64,000 nt of DNA from Paraburkholderia polaris (GCF_012927345.1 NZ_JABBGJ010000015.1:1-64000), one strand, 5' to 3'. Numbered from the stretch's first letter, positions 45,587 through 54,468 are shown. Numbers and translations are program-made. The notes: a model not told the origin generated them from the sequence alone.

Positions 45587-45926
45587 AAATTGGCGAACTC
45601 CGACTGACGCGGGTTTCGAAGAAGTCGGTAACTGTGACTTTATCGCCGCGACCATCTATTTAGTTGACGTCTTGAGCCCCGGCGACGAGCCGGTACAGCA
45701 AAACCAAACGCGCATTCTAACGCTATCAGGCCGGCTTTGCTCTGGCGGGCCCGCCAGGTGTTGGGCCGCCGCCGCACCGTGGGTTCGCCGTCCGGCGCCG
45801 CATCCATGGCGCATGCGGCAATGATTGCACGCTGCACCGGTTTGGCGGAACCCTTAAACTACATGGTCCTGCGGCGCGCGTTTGCGCGCCCGCATTACAG
45901 AATAGAAAGGTTTCGAGGCTCGCTGG
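45587..45926. promoter_or_regulatory. divergent gap between ispH-hpnH and hpnC-hpnB
   Basis: 340 bases with no supported gene. An A+T-richer pocket around 45640-45720 and another just before hpnC are likely promoter areas for the two divergent hopanoid operons. Confidence 0.5.
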
Positions 45927-46793
45927 ATGGACGTCGATCAATACGAAAATTTTCCGGTCGCGAGCGTGTTGCTGCCAAAGGCGCTGCGCGCGCCTATCGG
46001 CATTATCTATCAGGTTGTCCGCACCGCCGGCGACATCGCCGATGAAGGCGACTGGAGTCCGGCCGAGCGGCATGCCCGCCTCGCCGACTTCCGCGCCGGC
46101 CTCGACGCGGTAGCGCAACGGCGCGCGGCGCCGGTTCACCCGCTCCTGTTCGGCAAGCTCGCCGGCGTGATTGCGCAGTATAAACTGCCGCTCGCGCCGT
46201 TCTACGATCTGCTCCACGCATGCGGTCAGGACATCGACACCAACCGTTACGCGGACCGGGCCGCTCTGCTCGACTATTGCCGCCATTCGGCAAGCCCGAT
46301 CGGGCATCTGATGCTGCATCTGGTGGGCGCCGCCACACCGGAGAATCTCGCCGACGCCGATGCGATCTGCACGGCTTCGCAACTGATCAGCTTCTGGCAG
46401 GACGTCGCCGCCGACTGGAAAAAAGACCGCGTGTATCTGCCCCTCGCGGATCTGCGGCGCTTTAACGTGACCGAGGCGCAGATTGCCAAGGGCATTGTCG
46501 ACGATGCCTGGGCGAAGCTGATGGCCTACGAAATTTCGTTCGTTCGGACCACACTGGTACGTGGCGCGCCGCTCGCGTTGCGTATTCCCGGGCGGCTCGG
46601 TATTGAGCTGTGCGGCGCCATCCACGGCGGCTTGCGCATCCTCGAACGGATCGAAAAGGCCGGTTACGACGTGTTTCGCGAGCGGCCGGTGCTCAACACT
46701 TTTGACTGGTGCGTCGTCGCGGTACGCACTGTGGTGATGCGCCTGTCGCGGCGCGTCGGCGTGCAAGCGGGTTCACTCGAGGGTAATGCTTAA
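45927..46793 (+). CDS. hpnC: hydroxysqualene synthase, hopanoid-associated (HpnC)
   Basis: 288 residues of the squalene/phytoene synthase family. The first Asp motif is altered to VVRTAGDIADEGDW; the second is FWQDVAADWKKDRVYLP. HpnC converts presqualene diphosphate to hydroxysqualene, which HpnE then reduces. The start at MDVDQYENFPVAS follows AGAAAGG. Its TAA overlaps the ATG of hpnB by one base. It is separate from hpnDE by about 11 kb but completes the same route. Confidence 0.91.
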   Translation: MDVDQYENFPVASVLLPKALRAPIGIIYQVVRTAGDIADEGDWSPAERHARLADFRAGLDAVAQRRAAPVHPLLFGKLAGVIAQYKLPLAPFYDLLHACGQDIDTNRYADRAALLDYCRHSASPIGHLMLHLVGAATPENLADADAICTASQLISFWQDVAADWKKDRVYLPLADLRRFNVTEAQIAKGIVDDAWAKLMAYEISFVRTTLVRGAPLALRIPGRLGIELCGAIHGGLRILERIEKAGYDVFRERPVLNTFDWCVVAVRTVVMRLSRRVGVQAGSLEGNA

Positions 46794-47965
46794 TGGCGGT
46801 GGTTCTGTTTCTTCTTTCGTGTCTTTCCCTGCTGATCTGGTGTGTATTGCTGTTCGCGCGCGGCGGTTTCTGGCGGGCGCGTCCCGCCACGCCGCTCACG
46901 CTCGAACCGCGTGAAACGTGGCCTGCGGTTGCCGCCGTCGTGCCGGCACGCAATGAAGTCGATGTGATCGCGCAAGCGGTCACCACCCTGCTCGAGCAGG
47001 ACTATCCGGGCGAATTCCACGTCATCGTCGTCGACGACCACAGCACCGACGGCACCGCAGACGCCGCCCGCGCGGCCGCGTTGCAACTGCAATGCCCGGA
47101 TCGCCTCACGGTGTTGAGCGCGAAGCCGCTGCCGCCGGGCTGGTCCGGCAAGGTGTGGGCGCAGTCGCAAGGTATCGAGGCGGTGCGTACGCTCGGCCTG
47201 CCGGCCGATTTCCTGCTGCTTACCGATGCGGACATCGGCCATCCCGCCGATGCGGTTGTGCAACTCGTCGCCCGTGCGGATGCGGAAAAGCGCGACCTTG
47301 TCTCGCTAATGGTTCGCCTGCGCTGCGATTCGTTCTGGGAGAAGGCGCTGATTCCGGCCTTCGTGTTCTTCTTCGCCAAGCTGTATCCGTTCTCGTGGGT
47401 CAACAACCCGCGCAACCGCACGGCCGCGGCGGCGGGCGGCTGCATGCTGGTCCGTCGCAGCGCGCTCGAAGAAGCGGGCGGCATCGAGTCGATTCGTGCC
47501 GAGCTGATCGACGATTGCAGCCTCGCCGCGCGAATCAAGCATCGCGGCACGGGGCGTCATCCGATCCGTCTGGATGTAGCGGCGCGCAGCGTGTCGCTGC
47601 GTCCTTACGATAGCTGGCGTGAAATCTGGAACATGATCGCGCGCACGGCCTTTACGCAGTTGCATTACTCGCCGCTGCTGCTGGCGGGCACGCTGCTGGG
47701 CATGACGATCATCTACCTGATGCCGCCGGTGGCTGCGCTGGTGCTCGGCCCCTTGGGCTGGCCCGCGTGGCTTGCCTGGGCGCTCATGTGCTGCGCCTAT
47801 GCGCCGACGCTCAGCTATTACCGCCGCTCGCCGCTGTGGGCGCCGTTTCTGCCGCTGGTGGCGTTGTTCTATGTCGGCGCGACGTTCGCGTCGGCGGTGC
47901 GCTACTGGCGTGGCAAGGGCGGCCAATGGAAGGCGCGGGTGCAGGCACCGGTCCAGGAGCGCTGA
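46793..47965 (+). CDS. hpnB: hopanoid-associated glycosyltransferase HpnB
   Basis: 390 residues. An N-terminal membrane helix (residues about 3-22) precedes a GT-A family 2 domain with AAVVPARNEVDVI, VIVVDDHSTDGTA, LLLTDADIGHPADAVV and the acceptor-site ELIDDCSLAARIK with RPYDSW after it. Two or three helices near 285-365 anchor the C-terminus. HpnB-type transferases are found in hopanoid loci and probably modify hopanoid side chains; their exact substrate is not settled. One-base overlap with hpnC. Confidence 0.88.
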   Translation: MAVVLFLLSCLSLLIWCVLLFARGGFWRARPATPLTLEPRETWPAVAAVVPARNEVDVIAQAVTTLLEQDYPGEFHVIVVDDHSTDGTADAARAAALQLQCPDRLTVLSAKPLPPGWSGKVWAQSQGIEAVRTLGLPADFLLLTDADIGHPADAVVQLVARADAEKRDLVSLMVRLRCDSFWEKALIPAFVFFFAKLYPFSWVNNPRNRTAAAAGGCMLVRRSALEEAGGIESIRAELIDDCSLAARIKHRGTGRHPIRLDVAARSVSLRPYDSWREIWNMIARTAFTQLHYSPLLLAGTLLGMTIIYLMPPVAALVLGPLGWPAWLAWALMCCAYAPTLSYYRRSPLWAPFLPLVALFYVGATFASAVRYWRGKGGQWKARVQAPVQER

Positions 47966-48000
47966 GACGCGCGCCTGGAGATTTATCGGACGAAAAGAAA

Positions 48001-48027
48001 AGCGGCGCTCTCAGGCGCCGCTTTTTT
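48001..48027. terminator. intrinsic terminator between hpnB and the convergent unknown gene
   Basis: AGCGGCGC (48001-48008) pairs with GCGCCGCT (48015-48022); TTTTTT follows on the plus strand and an A-rich run precedes it for the minus strand. Confidence 0.85.
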
Positions 48028-48042
48028 GCATCCACCTTTACA

Positions 48043-48612
48043 TCAGCCCTTGGTGAGCATCATGTACATCTGGATCACCATGTCGGGCGAGAACGTGAAC
48101 GGCACCCAGCCGTGGCCGGTGTGGCGCATCACCAGCAGACGGTCGCCATTCGATTGTTTCTGCACGGCCATGACGGGATTTTTCGTCGAGACGAAGCGCC
48201 AGCCCGGCGGGATGCCCGGCGGCGGTTCTGGCGTCATCGAGGCGCGCGCGTTCGACAATTCCTCGATCAGTTGCCCGATCTGCTCAGCACGCAGCGCGAC
48301 CGTCTGACCGCCGATCGTCATCGTGATCTCGTTTTGTGCGGGGCGGTTGATTTCGAGCGTGGGCAGCAACTGGGCAGCTGGCTCTTCGCCGGGCGCAGGT
48401 GCCGGCTCCACTGCTTCTACCGCGACCGCCGCTGCATCGGGCGCAACGTCTTCCGCTTTTGATTCGGACGAGACGTGATCGGCCACCGGCGCTTCATGCG
48501 CTGCGGTCTCTGCGGACGTCTCGGGGATGTTTTCGGCCTGCGGGGCCACCACAGCCTGGATGAGCTGATCGACGCCCATTTCCAGCGCGCCGAGCTGTTC
48601 GTGAAGATTCAT
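48043..48612 (-). CDS. hypothetical protein with acidic Ala/Pro/Glu linker
   Basis: 189 residues. A short N-terminal helix (LHEQLGALEMGVDQLIQAVV) is followed by a low-complexity acidic linker (about 25-85) and a conserved-looking C-terminal domain (EITMTIGGQTVALRAEQIGQ, GIPPGWRFVSTKNPVMAVQK, LLVMRHTGHGWVPFTFSPDM). There is no signal peptide or membrane helix. I do not recognise the family. It lies between hpnB and hpnA on the opposite strand to hpnB, and a link to hopanoids is only positional. ATG 48612 is used; upstream frame is not protein-like. Confidence 0.65.
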   Translation of the reverse strand: MNLHEQLGALEMGVDQLIQAVVAPQAENIPETSAETAAHEAPVADHVSSESKAEDVAPDAAAVAVEAVEPAPAPGEEPAAQLLPTLEINRPAQNEITMTIGGQTVALRAEQIGQLIEELSNARASMTPEPPPGIPPGWRFVSTKNPVMAVQKQSNGDRLLVMRHTGHGWVPFTFSPDMVIQMYMMLTKG

Positions 48613-48835
48613 GCGAGGTTTCTCTGGTAAGACCCACGATTTTACCTGCTGCGCGTAGGCTTTTACCTGTCGTAAACAAAGTGACGTTGTAACAAAGTGC
48701 GTGCAGGCCACGCCGGATCGCCCGGCATGTCCTGCGTCACCTGGGTGATGCTGCTCACGCGGGCGGGCGTGACGTAGCTTGTGCGACTCAGGTAATTCAA
48801 CCTACCCGGTGACGGCGCCACTTATCACGCCCGCA

Positions 48836-49846
48836 TCAGGGCTTCAAATACCCCGCTTGCCTGAACCATTCGAGCGCATCGCTCAAGCCCTCGCGATACG
48901 GCCGCGCGCGATAGCCGAGCTCGCGTTCCGCCTTCGCCGACGTGAAGTACATCTTGTTCTTCGACATTTTCAGACCGTCGACGGTGAGGAACGGTTCGCG
49001 CTTCGTGATCTTGGCGACCGCTTCGGCGCCCGCGGCAAGCGGATAAAGCGGCCAGCGGGGCAAACTCAGCGTCGGCGCCTTGCGGCCGGTCAGCGCCGCA
49101 ATATCCGCGAGCATTTGTTGCAGCGGCAGATTTTCGCCGCCGAGAATGTATCGCTCGCCGATCTTGCCGCGTTCGAGCGCGAGAAAATGGCCGGCGGCCA
49201 CATCATCCACATGTACGAGGTTCAGCCCCGTTTCGACGAACGCCGGAATCTTGCCGAGCGCAGCCTCGACGATGATGCGACCGGTCGGCGTCGGCTTCAC
49301 GTCGCGCGGACCGATCGGCGTGGACGGGTTGACGATCACCGCGGGCAGGCCGTCCTCGGCGATCATGCGCTCCACTGCGCGTTCGGCCAGCACCTTGCTG
49401 CGCTTGTACACGCCGATCGCCTGGTCGGCTTTGAGCGGCGAGGTTTCATCGGCGGACTGCCCGGAACTGGTGACTTTCAGCGTCGCCACGCTGCTCGTGT
49501 AGACGATGCGTTCAACCCCTTCCTTCAGCGCCGCGCGCATGGTTGCCTCGGTGCCTTCCAGATTCGAGCGCTCGATTTCGCTTGGGTCCGGCGCCCACAG
49601 GCGATAGTCTGCCGCCACGTGCAGCAGATAGCGCACGCCACGCAGCGCGTTGCGCATCGACGCTTCGTCGCGCATGTCGCCGACGACGATTTCCGCGTCC
49701 AGCGCCTCGACGTTTTTGCGCGGACTGGTGGCGCGCACCAGCACGCGCACCTTGAAACCCTTCTGCTGCGCGATGCGCGCCACCGACGAGCCGACGAAGC
49801 CGGATGCGCCGGTCACGAGCACGAGATCGCGATTCTGTTCGGTCAT
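48836..49846 (-). CDS. hpnA: hopanoid-associated sugar epimerase HpnA
   Basis: 336 residues of the extended short-chain dehydrogenase family. NAD(P)-binding LVTGASGFVGSSVARI, active-site serine region RIVYTSSVATLKV, and the catalytic YKRSK (IGVYKRSKVLAER), then VIVNPSTPIGPRDVKPTPTG, typical of HpnA. It is thought to act on the sugar part of composite hopanoids. It is transcribed alone, with the start ATG preceded by AAGAGAATG context. Confidence 0.9.
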   Translation of the reverse strand: MTEQNRDLVLVTGASGFVGSSVARIAQQKGFKVRVLVRATSPRKNVEALDAEIVVGDMRDEASMRNALRGVRYLLHVAADYRLWAPDPSEIERSNLEGTEATMRAALKEGVERIVYTSSVATLKVTSSGQSADETSPLKADQAIGVYKRSKVLAERAVERMIAEDGLPAVIVNPSTPIGPRDVKPTPTGRIIVEAALGKIPAFVETGLNLVHVDDVAAGHFLALERGKIGERYILGGENLPLQQMLADIAALTGRKAPTLSLPRWPLYPLAAGAEAVAKITKREPFLTVDGLKMSKNKMYFTSAKAERELGYRARPYREGLSDALEWFRQAGYLKP

Positions 49847-49996
49847 TCTCTTTCATTCCCTGCGTGACAGTCGACGGATTGTACGTGTCGCGCGTGCCGC
49901 GTGTCGCGCCGGGCGGTCCAGGCGTGCGGGCGGCGGCAGGGGCCGCCAAGCAATCTCGCCGCGACGCGACTAGAATGCCGGCTTGAAAGATTTGCG

Positions 49997-50091
49997 TTGC
50001 ATGGGACCAGAGTAAGCGCTAAAGCGCTAACTCTGATCGACAGCTTTGCATGGGACCAGAGTAAGCGCTAAAGCGCTAACTCTGATCGACA
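49997..50091 (+). repeat. tandem duplication of a 46-bp hairpin leader element
   Basis: Two identical 46-base copies at 49997-50042 and 50046-50091 (period 49). Each holds a four-codon frame ATG GGA CCA GAG TAA (50001-50015 and 50050-50064) overlapping a 12-bp stem with one mismatch and a TAAA loop (50008-50035 and 50057-50084). The second copy ends 14 bases before the acylphosphatase start, so it probably forms its mRNA leader. Confidence 0.8.
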
Positions 50092-50105
50092 CAGGAGAGG
50101 ATGGC

Positions 50106-50399
50106 ATGGCCCCGGATCTGGATCAGCGGATCGAAACGTATTACGTACAGGTGCGCGGCACCGTGCAGGGCGTCGGCTTTCGCCACGCGACCGTGCGGCA
50201 GGCCCACGCGCTCGGTATCAAGGGATGGGTGGCGAATCTCGACGACGGCTCCGTCGAAGCCATGTTGCAGGGCTCGGCCAACCAGGTCGACCGGATGCTG
50301 TCGTGGCTGCGTCACGGGCCGCCGGCGGCGCGCGTCACCGAGGTGACCGGCGAAGAGCGTGCGACGGAAAAGCGTTTCGAGCGTTTCGAGCAGCACTGA
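50106..50399 (+). CDS. acyP: acylphosphatase
   Basis: 97 residues, the normal length. The signature VRGTVQGVGFRHATVRQAHA carries the catalytic Arg (phosphate loop GTVQGVGFR), and GIKGWVANLDDGSVEAMLQG carries the catalytic Asn. It hydrolyses acyl phosphates such as acetyl phosphate or carbamoyl phosphate. ATG 50106 follows AGGAGAGG; an ATG at 50101 is out of frame. Two copies of a hairpin element precede it. Confidence 0.93.
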   Translation: MAPDLDQRIETYYVQVRGTVQGVGFRHATVRQAHALGIKGWVANLDDGSVEAMLQGSANQVDRMLSWLRHGPPAARVTEVTGEERATEKRFERFEQH

Positions 50400-50423
50400 A
50401 CCAAGCGGACTTCGAGCAAAAAA

Positions 50424-50456
50424 GGCGGCGCGCTATCACATCGATAGCGCGCCGCC
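50424..50456 (-). terminator. terminator of egtD (and possibly acyP)
   Basis: A 13-bp perfect stem GGCGGCGCGCTAT / ATAGCGCGCCGCC with a 7-base loop. On the minus strand it is followed by TTTTTTT, so it mainly terminates egtD. Confidence 0.85.
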
Positions 50457-50510
50457 TTGCAGTTTGCGTGTCCTGTTTGTCCGGCTAAGGGGTCGATAAC
50501 GCTTATCGCG

Positions 50511-51494
50511 CTAGCGCGCCACCAGCAGACTCTCCGCAAAGCCCCATCCATCTTCGATCCACTGATGGCTGCATACGAAGCCGGCATCGTCGGCGATCGC
50601 GGGCATCTCGTCCGCGCGATATTTGTGGCTGCTCTCGGTCCAGATCGTTTCGCCTGCTTTGAGCGAGACCGTCAATTGCGCGGCGCCCACATGCGCGGTG
50701 ACAGCGCGTTTCGCACGCAGATGCATCTCGATGCTGCGCGCGTCCGGATTGAAGCGCGCGACGTGCTCGAACGCATCGAGCGGAAAATCGCCGTCGAGTT
50801 CGCGATTGATGCGCGCCAGCAGATTCAGATTGAACGATGCGGTCACGCCGATCGAATCGTCGTAGGCGGCCACGAGCACTGGCGTCGGCTTGATCAGATC
50901 CGTGCCGAGCAGCAGCGCGTCGCCAGGCGTAAGCATGTTGCGGATTTCGCGCAGAAAACGCGTTGCCGCGAGTCTGCCGAAATTACCGATCGTACTGCCA
51001 AGAAACAGGACGAGTAACCGTTCCTCCGCCGCGCGGTCCTTGCTCACTTCGGCCAGTCCGGCGAGGTAATCGCGTTCATAGCCGACGATCGAGATCCGCT
51101 CGATGTCGCCGAGTTCGCGCCTGCACAACTGCAGCGCGCTGCGAGAAATTTCAATCGGGCAGTAAGAAGTGGGGCGCTTTTTACACAGCGCTTCCAGAAT
51201 ACGCCGAGTTTTGCGGCCGCTACCGCTGCCTAGCTCGGCGACGGTCACGTCGTGCGGCAGATGCGCGACGATATCCGCCGCGTGCTTCGCGAGCAGCCGC
51301 TCCTCGGCGCATGTCACGCCGTATTCGGGCAGCACGGTGATCACTTCGAACAGCGCGGAGCCTACTTCGTCATACAGATACTTCGACGGCAGCTCTTTCT
51401 GCGGCGTGTGCATGAGTCCGGCGCGTACCTCGGCGGCGAAGGTGGCGCGGAATAGATCGGGCGATGCGTCGTGCGAGAGGGCTGGCTGGGTCAT
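50511..51494 (-). CDS. egtD: L-histidine N(alpha)-methyltransferase EgtD
   Basis: 327 residues. Family motifs: FRATFAAEVRAGLMHTPQKE, PSKYLYDEVGSALFEVIT, LPEYGVTCAEERLL, VAELGSGSGRKTRRILEALC (SAM binding), YCPIEISRSAL, LFLGSTIGNFG and the histidine-site TSSHKYRADE-like ESSHKYRADEM. It trimethylates histidine to hercynine in ergothioneine synthesis. The usual partner egtB is not adjacent on either side. ATG 51494 is used; a long in-frame upstream extension (to 51740) is not protein-like. Confidence 0.92.
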   Translation of the reverse strand: MTQPALSHDASPDLFRATFAAEVRAGLMHTPQKELPSKYLYDEVGSALFEVITVLPEYGVTCAEERLLAKHAADIVAHLPHDVTVAELGSGSGRKTRRILEALCKKRPTSYCPIEISRSALQLCRRELGDIERISIVGYERDYLAGLAEVSKDRAAEERLLVLFLGSTIGNFGRLAATRFLREIRNMLTPGDALLLGTDLIKPTPVLVAAYDDSIGVTASFNLNLLARINRELDGDFPLDAFEHVARFNPDARSIEMHLRAKRAVTAHVGAAQLTVSLKAGETIWTESSHKYRADEMPAIADDAGFVCSHQWIEDGWGFAESLLVAR

Positions 51495-52117
51495 GCTGGC
51501 TCCAGTAGTCACATTCGATGAGCGGGATTGCTGGCCGGGCGGCGGCATGCGCGGTGAAACGCGGTTGATGCATGCTGCGGAAAGAAGGGCTGGCTCGGTA
51601 CGCGTGGACTGTTGCCTATGCCGACCCGGCTCATTGATGCTGCAGATGACGGTTGCAAATGACGGTTTGCGACGGATGCCCAGGATATCCCAGATGACGT
51701 TGCAAACGGTGCCGCCAGACTTAGTAGCAAGAAGTAGCAAGATTCGCGCTCGAGCAACTGCACGGGAATTTGCCGACGTTGCAGTTGCGGACTCGCCTGG
51801 CGCGCGTGAAGTTATGTTCTAGTGCATCGGCGCGCGATACGCACGGGAAAAATTGCTGCTTATTGCAAGGAACGCGCGGGCACGTCGGCAGAGAACCCGT
51901 CTAGAATGCCCGCTTGCATCGCATATCGAAGATAAAAATGCAGCGCTTGATCCGCACTGCCTGCTTGTGAGACTTCACTTCTAATGACAACAACTCGAGG
52001 CGCGCAGCCGTATGCTGCGCCGCACATACTTGCATCTGCATCTGCATCTGCATCTGCATCTGCATCTGCTCGCGCACTTGCACCCCATACCAAAGCGATC
52101 GCGCTACGGGCCGCGCA
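51495..52117. other. intergenic region upstream of egtD and rarD
   Basis: 623 bases without a supported gene, between divergent egtD and rarD. It contains a hexanucleotide microsatellite at 52031-52066. The sequence opposite to egtD does not resemble egtB in any frame I could read. Promoters for both genes must lie here. Confidence 0.5.
52031..52066 (+). repeat. hexanucleotide repeat (TGCATC)6
   Basis: Six perfect TGCATC units, 51 bases before the rarD start, inside its expected leader or promoter. Confidence 0.88.
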
Positions 52118-53014
52118 ATGAACCAGTATGACCCAAAGCGCGGGATCGCGTTGTCGGTCGGTGCGGCCGCGATGTTTGCTTTACTGTCCGCTTACGTCAA
52201 GCTGCTTGCGCCGTTGAGCGGTCTCGACATTTTTGCGTGGCGTGTAGTGTGGACTGTCCCCGGCGCGCTGTTGCTGATCGTGCTGCGCAAACGCCTGCCC
52301 ATTCTTCGGCAACTTGTTTACCGCATGGCGACGGAGCCGAAGCTCGGCGCGGCGATGGTTGTCAGCGCGGTGCTGCTTGGCGCGCAGCTGTGGGTGTTTC
52401 TATGGGCGCCGCTGCATGGCCGGATGCTTGAAGTCTCGCTCGGCTATTTTCTGCTGCCACTCGTGATGGTGCTGGTGGGGCGCTTCTACTATCACGAGAG
52501 TCTCGACGGTCTGCAGTGGCTCGCTGTCCTCTGCGCCGCTTTGGGCGTCGCGCATGAACTGTGGATCACAGGTGCCTTTTCGTGGCCCACCTTGCTCGTT
52601 GCACTCGGTTATCCGCCGTATTTCGTGCTGCGCCGCAAAATCAACCAGGATTCCCTGGCGATGTTCACGGTGGAAATGGCGCTGCTGCTGCCGGCGGCGA
52701 TCGTGTTCGTTATCAGCGGCGGTTCGCTGGCGATGATCGGCGGCCGTATCGACATGTGGTGTCTGCTGTTACCAGGGCTCGGCGCGCTCAGCACGATTGC
52801 GCTCGCTTCGTATCTGAAGGCGAGCCGTTTGTTGCCGGTCGCATTGTTCGGCATCCTCGGCTATGTCGAGCCGGTGTTGCTTGTATTTGTCTCGATCACG
52901 TTGCTCGGCGAGACACTCAGCGCCGCACAGTTAGCCACGTATATTCCGATCTGGATTGCGGTTGCGCTGACGGCATTGCACAGTGTGCGGCTCGTTCGGT
53001 TTGCGCCACGATGA
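52118..53014 (+). CDS. rarD: RarD-like EamA family transporter
   Basis: 298 residues with ten predicted membrane helices in two EamA repeats. RarD-type blocks are GIALSVGAAAMFALLSAYVK, DIFAWRVVWTVPGALLLI, VSLGYFLLPLVMVLVGRFYY, EVALGYPPYFVLRR-like LVALGYPPYFVLRRKI, and VALFGILGYVEPVLLVFVSI. It belongs to the drug/metabolite exporter superfamily; in this family chloramphenicol-sensitivity and amino acid export roles have been proposed. The start ATG lacks a strong ribosome site; the promoter region has the TGCATC repeat. Confidence 0.85.
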   Translation: MNQYDPKRGIALSVGAAAMFALLSAYVKLLAPLSGLDIFAWRVVWTVPGALLLIVLRKRLPILRQLVYRMATEPKLGAAMVVSAVLLGAQLWVFLWAPLHGRMLEVSLGYFLLPLVMVLVGRFYYHESLDGLQWLAVLCAALGVAHELWITGAFSWPTLLVALGYPPYFVLRRKINQDSLAMFTVEMALLLPAAIVFVISGGSLAMIGGRIDMWCLLLPGLGALSTIALASYLKASRLLPVALFGILGYVEPVLLVFVSITLLGETLSAAQLATYIPIWIAVALTALHSVRLVRFAPR

Positions 53015-53099
53015 GCCGCATTGGTTGAGTGGCGGCGGGTGCTTGAGTTGGGACGGCGCGCAGCATTGAAGTTCGGCCGCTGAATCAGGGGCCGCGATT

Positions 53100-53663
53100 T
53101 CAGCGATGCGCTGCCGCGCGATCCGCGTTGATACGCGTCGCGCCGACCTGCGCCTCGATCGCTTCGCGCAGCGCCGGCCGCCAGCCAAAACCGAACAACG
53201 CTTCAGCGAGTACGAATAGCGGCCCGATCAGCAGACCGATCACATCGTCGACAAAGGCCGGCTTGCGATGTTCATATGCGACGTGGCCGATGAATTGAAA
53301 CACCCAGCCGACCACAAATAGCCCGATGCCCGAGGCGAGCCAGGTGAACGTAGCTTGTGCGGCGAGCCACTGTCCGCATGCGACGCACAATACGGATACC
53401 ACGGCCATCATCACACCGAGCGGTACGTCGAGCACAAGGTAATAGACGGTCGCCGCGGCGAACAATACCCACGCGGGCGATAAGGTAAGCGGCAACGCAA
53501 ACTGCAGCGCAAACGGCAGCGCGCCGAAGCTGAACGCGGGCCGGCTCAGCAACACCGCCAGCGCCAGCACGATCATCGGAATACCGATGAAATGCGTGGC
53601 GATATTGCGCCGGTCACGATGGTAGGCCGCGTATTGCGTAAGCTGTTGCGTCAGCGTTCTCAT
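53100..53663 (-). CDS. DUF962/Mpo1-like membrane protein
   Basis: 187 residues with four membrane helices. The family signature is at the start (YAAYHRDRRNIATHFIGIPM, with the metal-ligand histidines) and later FQFIGHVAYEHRKPA. The yeast member Mpo1 is an iron-dependent dioxygenase in alpha-oxidation of 2-hydroxy fatty acids; bacterial members are thought to act similarly. It is monocistronic and divergent from the Crp/Fnr gene. Confidence 0.87.
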   Translation of the reverse strand: MRTLTQQLTQYAAYHRDRRNIATHFIGIPMIVLALAVLLSRPAFSFGALPFALQFALPLTLSPAWVLFAAATVYYLVLDVPLGVMMAVVSVLCVACGQWLAAQATFTWLASGIGLFVVGWVFQFIGHVAYEHRKPAFVDDVIGLLIGPLFVLAEALFGFGWRPALREAIEAQVGATRINADRAAAHR

Positions 53664-53754
53664 GGATGCCGCTCCTCAATCAAAGTCAGCATAATCGCGG
53701 GCAGCGGAATTTGAAACCATCGGGTAGCCGACAATCGGGCACGGATGCCGTCCT

Positions 53755-54468
53755 ATGACTGCGAGTTTTTCATCGAATGAGCTTGCCACGCTGCTTGAGC
53801 GCGGCGCGTGGTTTCGCTCGGCGCCTGCTGCCATGCGGGCGCAGTTGATCCAGGCGGGGCGTGTCGAGCGCCTGGCGGCCGGTGAACGGCTCTTCACGCG
53901 CGGCGATTCCGACGACGGCCTCTATTGCGTGCTCGACGGTCTGGTGCGAATCGGCGCGGCTAGTTCGGCCGGCAAGGAAGCGTTGCTGGCGGTCATCGAG
54001 CCAGTCAATTGGTTCGGCGAGATCGCGTTGTTCGATAACCGCCCGCGAACCCATGATGCGTACGCCGAACGCGATTCCGAGCTGTTTCATGTGCCGCGCG
54101 CCGCGCTCGCCGCGTTGCTCGAACGCGCGCCCGAGTATTGGCATGTGTTCGGTTTGCTATTGACGCAAAAACTGCGCCTCGCTTTCGACGCCATTGAAGA
54201 AGCCGCCTTGCTTCCAGCCGCTCAGCGCGTGGCGCGCCGCTTGTTATTGATGGCAGGCGGTTACGGCGAACCCGGCGCATTGCGGCGTGTTCTCAAAGTG
54301 CCGCAGGAGGACCTCGCGATGATGCTGGCTTTGTCGCGGCAGACGATCAATCAGGTGCTCAAGCAGTTCGAAATGCAGGGCGCGTTGAAGCTGGGCTATG
54401 CGGAAATCGAAATCGCCGATGTGCGAAAGCTGAGCGCGCTAGCCGATCTGAATCCGGCGGCGGATTGA
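53755..54468 (+). CDS. Crp/Fnr family transcriptional regulator
   Basis: 237 residues. A cyclic-nucleotide-binding-like domain (about 12-130: LAAGERLFTRGDSDDGLYCV, PVNWFGEIALFDNRPRTHDA) and a Crp-type winged helix (about 155-225: VPQEDLAMMLALSRQTINQV, LKQFEMQGALKL). There are no Fnr-type N-terminal cysteines, so it is not an oxygen sensor of Fnr type. Targets are unknown; the divergent Mpo1-like gene is one candidate. Confidence 0.87.
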   Translation: MTASFSSNELATLLERGAWFRSAPAAMRAQLIQAGRVERLAAGERLFTRGDSDDGLYCVLDGLVRIGAASSAGKEALLAVIEPVNWFGEIALFDNRPRTHDAYAERDSELFHVPRAALAALLERAPEYWHVFGLLLTQKLRLAFDAIEEAALLPAAQRVARRLLLMAGGYGEPGALRRVLKVPQEDLAMMLALSRQTINQVLKQFEMQGALKLGYAEIEIADVRKLSALADLNPAAD

